Below are positions 1 to 7,953 of a DNA stretch of 62,008 nucleotides, one piece after another. Numbering within the stretch: position 1 is the first letter of the stretch; each line of letters begins with the position of its first letter. Location of the stretch: the NCBI RefSeq assembly GCF_001531445.1, contig NZ_LQYA01000064.1, positions 13,979 to 75,986 on the forward strand. The letters are read 5' to 3'. Source of the stretch: Sporosarcina koreensis. GTDB lineage: Bacteria; Bacillota; Bacilli; Bacillales_A; Planococcaceae. The translations under genes and the position numbers were made by a program. The notes under the pieces were generated by a model. It did not search any database. It saw nothing but the letters and a program-made list of their open reading frames with translations, and had not been told where the DNA came from.

Positions 1-54
1 ACCTTCTTTAATAATTGCATTTCCGCCAATGGCAAGAACGATTTTTTTACTCAT
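1..54 (-). CDS. allK: Carbamate kinase, N-terminal 18 codons (partial)
   Basis: Only the start lies in the window. The reverse strand reads MSKKIVLAIGGNAIIKEG, the typical carbamate kinase N-terminus with its glycine-rich IGGNAI nucleotide-binding loop. The ATG is preceded by AAAGGAG at 8 bases. Carbamate kinase makes ATP from carbamoyl phosphate and ADP. Its place just downstream of allG and allF suggests the AllK-type enzyme that collects the carbamoyl phosphate released from oxalurate, rather than the ArcC of arginine deiminase. That role is inferred from context, because the rest of the gene is outside the window. Confidence 0.75.
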   Translation of the reverse strand, partial: MSKKIVLAIGGNAIIKEG

Positions 55-112
55 CGATGACTCTCCTTTATTTTTTAAAAAATAAACTTAATGTGATTCC
101 ACTGTATTTCTG

Positions 113-155
113 ACAAAAAAATGGAGAGGAACTAGCTTACGACTATTCCTCTCCA
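113..155 (-). terminator. Hairpin terminator after allG
   Basis: On the reverse strand TGGAGAGGAA and TTCCTCTCCA pair over a 14-base loop and are followed by a run of seven T. It sits between allG and the carbamate kinase gene, so the kinase would need read-through or its own promoter. Confidence 0.75.
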
Positions 156-165
156 CATGAATTCA

Positions 166-1440
166 TTATTCCGCTTCGATTAGACCAAGCTTCACTGCGT
201 AAGCATCGATCGCTTTTTCAAAAGCAGCCAATGGAGCACGAACAGTACCTGCACCGATTTGTCCAACGCCCGCTTCTTTGTGAGCGATACCCGTGTTGAT
301 AACCGGTTCAACTCCAGTTTCAACAACTTTTCTAGCGTCGATTCCTAGTGGAGCACCTTTGAAGTCCCAAGTAGGAATAGAGAAGTTCGGGTTGTGATCG
401 ATACAAATATCCATCATGTCATTACTTGTGCTAACTGCATCGTCCATACCGCCGGCACCTACGAAACGTGTAACACCAGGAGCAGCGATCATTGCCATAC
501 CGCCGACGCCGAATGTTTCAGTGATTGCACTGTCACCCATGTCTTTACAAGCCATGTCTTGATCGTATCCTGTGAAGAATAGACCTTGTGGCGTGTTAAC
601 TGGTGCTGTAAACCATTGGTCACCCATACCAGCGATACGGATACCGAACTCATATCCGTTACGGCACATAGCTGTAACAACTGTACCGTGTTGGATTTGA
701 CGAGCTGAATCCATTACAGCTTTCGTAGAAGCCATTGCAATGTTCAAGAAGTACTGATCTGTGTCAGCTAGGAATTGGATAACATCCTGTTGATCTTGAT
801 CTGCAACATCTGTTTGTAGAATATATGGAACGATATCTTTCAAGAAAATAAGTGAGCCCGCAATATTACGTTGGTGGAATTCGTCACCCATTGTAATTGC
901 TCTAGCCATCATAACGTTAACGTTTAGGCCGTCACCTTTGATTTTAAGTGCTTTGGATAGAGTTGGACCTAGGATATCTCTGAACCAGTTTAGACGGTTG
1001 ATAACTTCCTCTGAGTATGCACCGAAACGAAGTACTGCACCGATTCCTTCGTTCATTGTGCAGTATGCACGGTTTCCGCCATCTTGGTTTTCAACGACAA
1101 GAACAGGCATGTTTCCAGATGTGATACCGCCCATTGGACCAACTGCATTCACATGGTGACATGGAATGAATTCGATTTCTCCGTTTTCAAGCATCTTGCG
1201 TGCATCGTCAGCGTTTGTTGCCCAGCCTTCGAAAAGTGTAGCACCAATACAAGATCCTTGCATCGGGCTTGTCATGTTTTCCCATTTGATTGGTGGGCCA
1301 GCGTGTAGTAATACTTTGCCGTTTAGTTCTTCAATAACAGAATTCGCTGGAACTACATCGATTAAGAATGGAGCACCAGATACAACTTTATCTAATACCG
1401 CTCGGTTTGCTTCGTCAATTGTTTTAAATTGTCCGTACAT
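166..1440 (-). CDS. allG: Oxamate carbamoyltransferase subunit AllG (YlbE, DUF1116 family)
   Basis: A 424-residue protein of the DUF1116/YlbE family. In E. coli, FdrA, YlbE and YlbF have been assigned as the three components of oxamate carbamoyltransferase (AllF, AllG, AllH), which splits oxalurate into oxamate and carbamoyl phosphate. Family-like features are the early GPPIKW and PMQGSCIGA segments, HHVNAVGPMGG near residue 100, and the glycine-rich GVGGMAMIAAPGVTRFVGAGG segment. The length is normal for the family. The start follows AGGAGGAAATCAA. It lies 112 bases downstream of allF in the same direction, with a hairpin between. The function rests on homology and strong neighbourhood support. 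Confidence 0.85.
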   Translation of the reverse strand: MYGQFKTIDEANRAVLDKVVSGAPFLIDVVPANSVIEELNGKVLLHAGPPIKWENMTSPMQGSCIGATLFEGWATNADDARKMLENGEIEFIPCHHVNAVGPMGGITSGNMPVLVVENQDGGNRAYCTMNEGIGAVLRFGAYSEEVINRLNWFRDILGPTLSKALKIKGDGLNVNVMMARAITMGDEFHQRNIAGSLIFLKDIVPYILQTDVADQDQQDVIQFLADTDQYFLNIAMASTKAVMDSARQIQHGTVVTAMCRNGYEFGIRIAGMGDQWFTAPVNTPQGLFFTGYDQDMACKDMGDSAITETFGVGGMAMIAAPGVTRFVGAGGMDDAVSTSNDMMDICIDHNPNFSIPTWDFKGAPLGIDARKVVETGVEPVINTGIAHKEAGVGQIGAGTVRAPLAAFEKAIDAYAVKLGLIEAE

Positions 1441-1514
1441 TTGATTTCCTCCTGATAATTCAATATTCCCTATATGGATGACATAGGCGCTTCGCTTTTG
1501 TTTCGCCTAGCTCC

Positions 1515-1540
1515 AGCGCCCCCTAAGTGTAGGGGCGCTT
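1515..1540. repeat. GC-rich hairpin in the allF-allG gap
   Basis: AGCGCCCCCTA and TAGGGGCGCT form a stem over a 4-base loop. The flanking text (CGCCTAGCTCCAGCGCC) resembles a dispersed intergenic repeat found in many Bacillaceae genomes. There is no T-run on the reverse strand, so it may stabilise or process the mRNA rather than end transcription. Confidence 0.5.
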
Positions 1541-1552
1541 ATGCTTTAGCTA

Positions 1553-3301
1553 TTATTTAAGAAGGCTTAGGATTTTGCGAAGTCTTGGATTACCGCCAGC
1601 AACTGGACGCCAGTCATATTGAACAACTCTTCCGCCCGTTGCAGTAACTGAGTTAGTGAAGCTCTTCAATCCTACGTTAACAACGCTTGGTTTTTCATTC
1701 AACAGTCTCTCGATTGCTTCAGAAACTGTGAAGTCAACAGTCGTAGCCGCTTCTTTAGCAGGAACGACTTCTTTTGTTACCTCTTCAACCTGAATGCCAA
1801 GCATCGCCAAAGCAGTAAGAGTCGCTTGGTTGTTGCTATCGCGTAGGATAACACCAGCTTTTTCCAGTTTCGCTTTTTGCTCATCGATGTCTTGTGGATC
1901 CTGGTCAGTACCGCAAACAGTTGCTACGAAGTAAACGTTTCTGCCATTTGCTTTCGTTTCTGCTTGGATTTTTTCGATGCCAGGAAGCAATGCGCCTGCC
2001 ATATCGTCGTGTGCACCGTATCCAAGTACAACGTCAAATAGGATGACAGCTGTTGACTCGTCTTGAGCGGCTTTTTGGAAGAACTGGATACGTGTATCCG
2101 GATCGATCATTGGGTGTGGTTTTCCTTGTGTGTAAATATCGTCACCAAGGTCGATTATTTCAAAACCGTCCGCATTTAGAAGGTAGCCGGCTTGATCATG
2201 TTCAGTTTCTCCAAGATTCAAACCTCTGCTGATCAAAGTAGCTGCTTCATATCCAAGCGTACCGCCGGAATAAAGACCTTTAATCGTTTTTTGTTCAGGT
2301 TTCAAGTCAACCGCAGGTGCTTCGTCTTCAAGGTGATTGTAGTTCGCTTTGATCGGGTTGCCTTTCACTAGATCGACAGCCAGTGCTGCTGTTTCTTCAA
2401 GCGTGTTTGCATAGTACACATTGCCTTCATGGTTGTGCGGCTCTTCTCCTAGGAAAATTGCAACAACCGGTTTAGAGATGCTGTGCAGCAAGTTAACAAC
2501 TTCGTCGCGAACTTCTTTTGCAGGTGGCTTAGAGATAAGCGTGATCACTTCTGTTTGGTTGTGCTGAGCCAACGCTTTGAGGCCGTCCAACATCGTGATT
2601 GCACCGATCTTGTCAGAAAGGTCGCGGCCTCCAGTACCGATTGCATGGCTTACGCCTGCGCCTAGACGGTCGATTTCAGTCGTTACTTCTTGGATACCTG
2701 TTCCGGAAGCTCCGATAACACCGATTTTCCCTGTTTTCACTACGTTTGCGAATGCAAGAGGAACACCGGAAACGATTACTGTACCAGCATCAGGACCCAT
2801 TACAAGAAGACCTTTTTCATGTGCTTTTTCTTTGATACGGCGCTCATCTTCAGTCGTTACGTTGTCACTGAAGATCATGACGTGCATATCTCTGTCAATC
2901 GCTTTTTCCGCTTCTTCAGCAGCATATTGACCTGGTGTAGAGATAACTGCAATGTTTGCATCAGGAAGTGCATTCACTGCTTTATCCCATGAATTTACAG
3001 TTTCGAAAGATTCTTTACCTGCGCTGATTGCTTGGTTGCTTAGATAGTTGTCGATTTCTTCAAGAACTTCTTCGATTTTCTCTTCTTGTTCAGTGTCCAC
3101 AACGATACACATATCATTGGAAGCAGCAGTTTCAAGTTCTTCCGTGTAAAGGCCTGCAGCTTTGAGGATATCTTTGTTAGCTGGCGTTCCCATCATAATT
3201 TGAACTTTAGTAATGCCTTCCATTGTGGAAATTTTATTCGTAAGAAGCATTAGGTTAACTGAATCCTGGTATGAATTCTGTTTTACGATCGTATAAAGCA
3301 T
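1553..3301 (-). CDS. allF: Oxamate carbamoyltransferase subunit AllF (FdrA family)
   Basis: An FdrA-family protein of about 582 residues. The family looks like succinyl-CoA ligase alpha-type domains, with glycine-rich nucleotide/phosphate segments: MGPDAGTVIVSG near 170, IGASGTGIQEVTTEI near 200, and YSGGTLGYEA near 345. With AllG and AllH it is assigned in E. coli to oxamate carbamoyltransferase of the allantoin pathway. I chose the ATG at 3301 (protein begins MLYTIVKQNS): AAGAGG lies about 11 bases before it, whereas a GTG four codons upstream abuts the ribosome site. It is expressed after the two allD genes; two hairpins separate it from them. Confidence 0.85.
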   Translation of the reverse strand: MLYTIVKQNSYQDSVNLMLLTNKISTMEGITKVQIMMGTPANKDILKAAGLYTEELETAASNDMCIVVDTEQEEKIEEVLEEIDNYLSNQAISAGKESFETVNSWDKAVNALPDANIAVISTPGQYAAEEAEKAIDRDMHVMIFSDNVTTEDERRIKEKAHEKGLLVMGPDAGTVIVSGVPLAFANVVKTGKIGVIGASGTGIQEVTTEIDRLGAGVSHAIGTGGRDLSDKIGAITMLDGLKALAQHNQTEVITLISKPPAKEVRDEVVNLLHSISKPVVAIFLGEEPHNHEGNVYYANTLEETAALAVDLVKGNPIKANYNHLEDEAPAVDLKPEQKTIKGLYSGGTLGYEAATLISRGLNLGETEHDQAGYLLNADGFEIIDLGDDIYTQGKPHPMIDPDTRIQFFQKAAQDESTAVILFDVVLGYGAHDDMAGALLPGIEKIQAETKANGRNVYFVATVCGTDQDPQDIDEQKAKLEKAGVILRDSNNQATLTALAMLGIQVEEVTKEVVPAKEAATTVDFTVSEAIERLLNEKPSVVNVGLKSFTNSVTATGGRVVQYDWRPVAGGNPRLRKILSLLK

Positions 3302-3348
3302 GTTTTCACGCACCTCTTAAAATTTTTTTTGTAAAAAACGCACAGAAA

Positions 3349-3416
3349 AGGGGGTGGCCACTCAGGATGACCACCCTTCTAGCCAAAAGCGCAGGGCGCC
3401 TGCCTAATGGCGCCCG
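3349..3416 (-). terminator. Two intercistronic hairpins between allD and allF
   Basis: Reading leftward there is first GGGCGCC/GGCGCCC, then GGGTGGTCA/TGGCCACCC followed by CCTTTT. The second looks like a weak intrinsic terminator and could lower allFG expression relative to allDEC. This is structure read by eye only. Confidence 0.5.
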
Positions 3417-3435
3417 GAGTCTAGATGAAAAAGTC

Positions 3436-4485
3436 TTACTTTGCAAAAGGGCTTTTATTATCATAGGCATTGTTGTGAACAACGTCTGAAGTTAAATATT
3501 CGTAAATATGATCTACGATTTCAATTCCGTTCTCCTCGTACTGTTTCTCCCTTTCAGCACTTCTTTGTCCAGGGTAGGAAACATGATCAAAACCAGGAGC
3601 CGGCTTAATGTTATTGAGATCTTGCATCGTAGTCGCAATACTTTCTTGGAATGAACCTAATCCTGTGAAGAACTCCGGATTAATGACAATGTGAAGTTGT
3701 CCAAGATTTCGATACTCGGTGAGATCATGGTACATGGACGACACTTTGTTTCCAAACGGAAGGCCGAGAAGAATTCCTGATAAAACGTCAACCATCATCA
3801 TAAGTCCGTAACCCTTTGGTCCAGCGATTGGTACCAAAGCATTCACTTTGAATGGATCAGTTGTCGGGTGTCCATCGCTATCCACTGCCCATGTATCAGG
3901 AATGGATTCGTTTTTTGATCGAGCATGAAGAATTTTGCCCCAAGCTTGAACGGTCGTTGCCATATCGAATGTAATATTCTCACCGTTTTTACCTGGTGCT
4001 GCAAAAGCAATCGGGTTTGTTCCATAGTAAGGCTCCGCCCCGCCGAATGGAACAACCATCGGATCCGATTGACAAACTGAAATGCCGATCAAATTCTCGT
4101 TTGCAGCTTGTTGAACAAAGTAGGAAAGCGCGCCGCTGTGACCGATTCTTCTTACACCAACGACAGCTACTCCATTTTCTTTCGCCATTTGAATCGCTTC
4201 GTCCATTGCTAACTTCGCAGCGACATGCCCTACTCCGTTATCGCCGTCAAATACAGCTGTGACTGGACCCGTCTTTTCAAATTTGAAATCAGGATTTGCA
4301 TTAAGTCCGCCTTTAGCGATCCGTTCTGCATAATACTCAACACGCATTGCTCCGTGTGAGTGGACTCCCCTGGCATCTGCATGGACGAGCACGTCTGCAA
4401 CGCCACGTGCATGCTCCTCAGTCAAACCCGCCTTATGCAGCTTTGTCGTAATCAACTCATTCAACTGCTCATTACTTACTCTCAT
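3436..4485 (-). CDS. allD: Ureidoglycolate dehydrogenase, copy 2 (Ldh family)
   Basis: A 349-residue malate/L-lactate dehydrogenase-type (Ldh family) NAD-dependent oxidoreductase, very similar along its whole length to the adjacent upstream copy. In the allantoin pathway AllD oxidises ureidoglycolate to oxalurate. Family segments are GVHSHGAMRVEYYAERI near 42 with the conserved His, VRRIGHSGALSYF, and PYYGTNPIAFAAPG for the cofactor. I start it at the ATG at 4485 (protein MRVSNEQ), which has AGGGG 8 bases upstream; the GTG three codons earlier overlaps that site. One of the two copies may act on a related 2-hydroxy acid; the sequence does not say which. Confidence 0.8.
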   Translation of the reverse strand: MRVSNEQLNELITTKLHKAGLTEEHARGVADVLVHADARGVHSHGAMRVEYYAERIAKGGLNANPDFKFEKTGPVTAVFDGDNGVGHVAAKLAMDEAIQMAKENGVAVVGVRRIGHSGALSYFVQQAANENLIGISVCQSDPMVVPFGGAEPYYGTNPIAFAAPGKNGENITFDMATTVQAWGKILHARSKNESIPDTWAVDSDGHPTTDPFKVNALVPIAGPKGYGLMMMVDVLSGILLGLPFGNKVSSMYHDLTEYRNLGQLHIVINPEFFTGLGSFQESIATTMQDLNNIKPAPGFDHVSYPGQRSAEREKQYEENGIEIVDHIYEYLTSDVVHNNAYDNKSPFAK

Positions 4486-4538
4486 TCCACTCACCCCTAT
4501 TAAATTTTCAACCGACTTCTCTATTCAATACGTGACTA

Positions 4539-5588
4539 TTATTCAGCAAATGGATTCTTATGGTCATATTGGTTATTATGGATGACATCCGATTTTAGAT
4601 ACTCATAAATATCGTCCACAATTTCAATACCATTTTCCTTATAATCCTCGATGACTACATCATTATTCTGTCCAGGATAAAGGACTTTTGAAAAGCCTGG
4701 TGCAGGTTTGATGCCATTCAAATCATCCATCGTTTGCGTGATGTCATTTTTAAATGAAGTCAATCCCGTAAAGAATGCCGGGTTGATGACAATATGGAGC
4801 TGACCCAGTTTGCGGTATTCCGATAAATCTTCATACATGGAGGAAACTTTGTTTCCGAATGGCAGTCCAAGAAGGATTCCGGATAAAACGTCAACCATCA
4901 TTGCAAGGCCGTACCCTTTCGGACCTGAAATCGGCAATAATGCATTTACTTTCATCGGATCTGTCGTTGGTTCGCCGTTGCTGTCAACTGCCCATGTATT
5001 GGGGATTGATTCGTTCTTTGAGCGTGCATGAAGAATTTTCCCCCACGCCTGAACAGTCGTTGCCATATCCAATGTAATCATCTTCCCGTTGCTGCTTGGT
5101 GCAGCAAAGGCAATCGGATTTGTACCATAGTAAGGCTCAGCGCCGCCAAATGGAACAACCATCGGGTCCGATTGGCAAACGGAGAATCCGACCAAGTCTG
5201 CAGCAGCCGCTTGGTTCGTGAAATAAGAAATCGCACCGCTATGGGAAATATCTTTAACACCGATAATGGCTACTCCACTCTCTTTAGCCATTTTGATGGC
5301 TTCATCCATAGCTAACTTTGCAGCTGTATGGCCATTTCCGCCATCACCGTGGAATACGCCGGTAGCCGGACCGGTTTTTTCAAATTTGAAGTCCGGGTTT
5401 GTATTGATGCCGCCTTTTGCAATTCGTTCCGCATAATACTCAACGCGCATGGCACCGTGGGAATGAATACCTCTCTCGTCTGCAAACGTCAGGACATCTG
5501 CAGCGACATCAGCATGTTCCTCTTTCAGACCAGCCTTTTGAAGCTTTGTTTTGATTAGACCTTTTAAGTCTTCACTACTTACTCTCAT
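4539..5588 (-). CDS. allD: Ureidoglycolate dehydrogenase, copy 1 (Ldh family)
   Basis: A 349-residue Ldh-family oxidoreductase beginning MRVSSEDLKG. It shares the GIHSHGAMRVEYYAERIAKGG segment, the GGAEPYYGTNPIAFAAP cofactor segment and the PKGYGLAMMVDVLSG segment with the next gene. It converts ureidoglycolate to oxalurate with NAD in the allantoin pathway. It lies between allE and the second copy in an operon read leftward (allC, allE, allD, allD, allF, allG). Divergence from the second copy is spread evenly over the length, which suggests an old tandem duplication kept by selection rather than a recent amplification. Confidence 0.82.
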   Translation of the reverse strand: MRVSSEDLKGLIKTKLQKAGLKEEHADVAADVLTFADERGIHSHGAMRVEYYAERIAKGGINTNPDFKFEKTGPATGVFHGDGGNGHTAAKLAMDEAIKMAKESGVAIIGVKDISHSGAISYFTNQAAAADLVGFSVCQSDPMVVPFGGAEPYYGTNPIAFAAPSSNGKMITLDMATTVQAWGKILHARSKNESIPNTWAVDSNGEPTTDPMKVNALLPISGPKGYGLAMMVDVLSGILLGLPFGNKVSSMYEDLSEYRKLGQLHIVINPAFFTGLTSFKNDITQTMDDLNGIKPAPGFSKVLYPGQNNDVVIEDYKENGIEIVDDIYEYLKSDVIHNNQYDHKNPFAE

Positions 5589-5612
5589 CTCGACACCTCT
5601 TTGCTGGGATTA

Positions 5613-6377
5613 TTATAGTGTTGCATCCCGATTACAATCTTTGGAATAAACATACGTTAATGGTTCTCTGCCAACTGCATATGCTGCTTGATGCACGTAT
5701 GGCGCCATGAAAATGTAATCGCCTTTTTTCACTGGAATCCATTCATTGTCAAGGTTGTACATGCCTTCACCAGATAGCAAGTATGCACCGTGGCCTTGAT
5801 AATGTGTTTCAACGAATGGGTGGCTTGCTGCCGGATCGAATGAAAGAATGTGGAAGTTCATATCAAATGCAAGGTCTAATGGCAATAGGTCTTTCAGATG
5901 AACGTTTGTCATATCATCGTAGTCCATGTACTCGATGTCATTTGCATGACCGGAAACAACCCAAGGTTTTTTCCCTTCGAGCGGGTTATGCTTTTGCTTG
6001 TAGAGGAATAGACGTGAATCGCCAGCTTCCATATTCTCCAAATACATTGTTACGCCTGGAGGGCAATACAGGTAGCCGCTTTCTTCGAGAATGAATTCCT
6101 CGTCGTCCGCTTTCGCTTTCACTTTACCGCTAATCACGTACACAAAGCTTTGTACATCCTCTTCCCCGCAGTAACCTTCTGTGTTCTTTCCGCCTTCGTG
6201 CATTGTGACAATGTAGTCAACAAAGCTTGCACCAAGTTTCGGTGAACCTAGGATGGAGATTCTGCAATTTTCAAATCCTGGGATCACATTATTTACTAAT
6301 CCTTCTGGAGCAATTAGTGCATATTGACCCGGTTTAATAATAGATCTGCTTGAAAGAATATCTTTTGGATAACCCAT
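5613..6377 (-). CDS. allE: (S)-ureidoglycine aminohydrolase
   Basis: A two-cupin (bicupin) protein of 254 residues. AllE converts ureidoglycine, the unstable product of allantoate amidohydrolase, to S-ureidoglycolate and ammonia, and binds Mn in the C-terminal cupin. Visible cupin features are the N-terminal barrel around FVYVISGKVKAKADDEEF and the C-terminal segment with HPFVETHYQGHGAYLLSGEG, whose His and Glu residues fit the metal site. The start at 6377 (MGYPKDIL) has AGAGGAGA 7 bases upstream; the longer frame has no such site. It lies between allC and allD, as expected for its step. Confidence 0.88.
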   Translation of the reverse strand: MGYPKDILSSRSIIKPGQYALIAPEGLVNNVIPGFENCRISILGSPKLGASFVDYIVTMHEGGKNTEGYCGEEDVQSFVYVISGKVKAKADDEEFILEESGYLYCPPGVTMYLENMEAGDSRLFLYKQKHNPLEGKKPWVVSGHANDIEYMDYDDMTNVHLKDLLPLDLAFDMNFHILSFDPAASHPFVETHYQGHGAYLLSGEGMYNLDNEWIPVKKGDYIFMAPYVHQAAYAVGREPLTYVYSKDCNRDATL

Positions 6378-6442
6378 CGTTACATTCTCCTCTGTATGTT
6401 TGTATTTCCGGGAAGAACCCGGCATTTTTAAAAAATAACCTG

Positions 6443-7690
6443 TTATTCTTTATAGCCTAGCTCATAAAGAGCGCCAATCAGCGCTTTTACGCCCTCCGCC
6501 AAATCTGCGGGCTCTGTAAATTCAGCCGGATTATGGCTTATTCCTTTAAGGCTCGGAACGAACAGCATGGCTGTCGGCACAACAGGAGCGAAGATTTGGG
6601 AATCATGTCCTGCACCGCTGTGCATCACTTTATAATTGAGGCCATTTGCTTTACATTGTTTTTCAATAAGCTCAACGACCGTTTGATCCATCGGAACCGG
6701 ATCTTCATCCATCCATAGATCGATATTCATTTCCACTTCATGTTCACTCGAAATTTCCTGCATTCTAGCCGTCATTTGCTCTGTAAATGAAACAATCGCT
6801 TCTTTATCAGTATGACGGACATCGATTGTGAAAATAGTTTTTCCAGGCACGACATTTACGATGTTTGGATAAGCTTCGATTTTTCCGACTGTCGTCACAA
6901 GTGGATCACCGATTTTTCTAGCCATCGAAATGATTTCATGGACCATATGGCTAGCTGCATAAAGTGCATCTTTCCGATATCCCATCGGCGTTGTACCGGC
7001 ATGGTTAGCTTGACCTGTTATTTCAACGGTATACCGTCTTTGACCGACAATATTATTCACTACACCAATATCCGTTTTCTCTGTTTCCAAAACACTTCCT
7101 TGTTCAACATGAACTTCTACGAAAGCTTTTAGATCCTTGTGAGCACCTTTTGCCTCATCTCTGAAGTCAAAGCCCGCTTTCTTCATTGCTTCAACGAATG
7201 GAACACCATCGAAATCTTTAATTGATTCAACGTCTTCGCGTTTCGCTAAACCGACAATGTTTTTGGATCCCCAGAACGAGTACGGGAAGCGGCTGCCTTC
7301 CTCTTCAGCCATCGAAACGACTTCGATGTTTCTGAGTGGTTGCCCGAAATGCTTTTTCAAGTATTTCAGCGCCAGGATTCCAGCGATGATTCCATATGCC
7401 CCATCAAAGCGACCGCCGTTTTTCACAGTATCTACATGGGAGCCAGTCAATACCGTTTCATTCGTGTTTTTTCCTGTTAAGGTTCCGAATAAATTTCCGA
7501 TTTCATCAAATCGAGCTTCAAGGCCTTCTTTTTCCATCCATTCTTTTAATGCGTGTTGACCTTCAACCCACTCTTTTGTATAGAGTAAACGAGAAACACC
7601 GCCCTTGGGATCTTTTCCGAATTCAGCAAGCCATTCAAGTTGGCCAGCAGTTTCTTCGGCTAAATCAAGATTTTGTACAATGTCTTTCAT
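6443..7690 (-). CDS. allC: Allantoate amidohydrolase
   Basis: An M20-family binuclear metallohydrolase (hydantoinase/carbamoylase type) of about 415 residues. It hydrolyses allantoate to ureidoglycine, CO2 and ammonia. Seen in the sequence: GSHVDTV near 80 and DGAYGIIAG just after it (metal His and bridging Asp), AEEEGSRF near 128, VEVHVEQG near 190, and the late HSGAGHDSQ, all diagnostic for AllC and relatives. The start at 7690 has AGGTG 6 bases upstream. It is the first gene of the leftward allantoin operon; the region from 7691 to 7920 must carry its promoter, but I could not pick a convincing -35/-10 pair. Confidence 0.88.
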   Translation of the reverse strand: MKDIVQNLDLAEETAGQLEWLAEFGKDPKGGVSRLLYTKEWVEGQHALKEWMEKEGLEARFDEIGNLFGTLTGKNTNETVLTGSHVDTVKNGGRFDGAYGIIAGILALKYLKKHFGQPLRNIEVVSMAEEEGSRFPYSFWGSKNIVGLAKREDVESIKDFDGVPFVEAMKKAGFDFRDEAKGAHKDLKAFVEVHVEQGSVLETEKTDIGVVNNIVGQRRYTVEITGQANHAGTTPMGYRKDALYAASHMVHEIISMARKIGDPLVTTVGKIEAYPNIVNVVPGKTIFTIDVRHTDKEAIVSFTEQMTARMQEISSEHEVEMNIDLWMDEDPVPMDQTVVELIEKQCKANGLNYKVMHSGAGHDSQIFAPVVPTAMLFVPSLKGISHNPAEFTEPADLAEGVKALIGALYELGYKE

Positions 7691-7922
7691 ATCGTTCACC
7701 TATTTCACCACCCTTTTCCGTGTTATGTAAATGCTGATCATTATTTTCGTGATGCAAATTATTGTTTGTATTTCGTACGGATAGTATGCAATGAACTATC
7801 TTTCATTTCCGGATGGCCTTTAAGCTCCACTACTAATTGTAACCGTTCTAAACTAATTAGTCTTTAGCATGTATTGATAAAGTTTTATCTTTTATTTAAC
7901 CAAAATGGATAACTTAATAAGA

Positions 7923-7947
7923 AAGAGGCAGCACATATGGCTGCCTC
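7923..7947 (-). terminator. Terminator of the first pucR gene
   Basis: AGGCAGC and GCTGCCT form a 7-bp stem over a 7-base loop just past the pucR stop, followed on the reverse strand by CTTTCTTATT. It separates pucR from the allC operon. Confidence 0.65.
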
Positions 7948-7953
7948 CTGAAC

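Noticed and set aside
7691..7922. Possible PucR or TnrA box upstream of allC
   Set aside because: No stretch fits either consensus as I remember it well enough to report.
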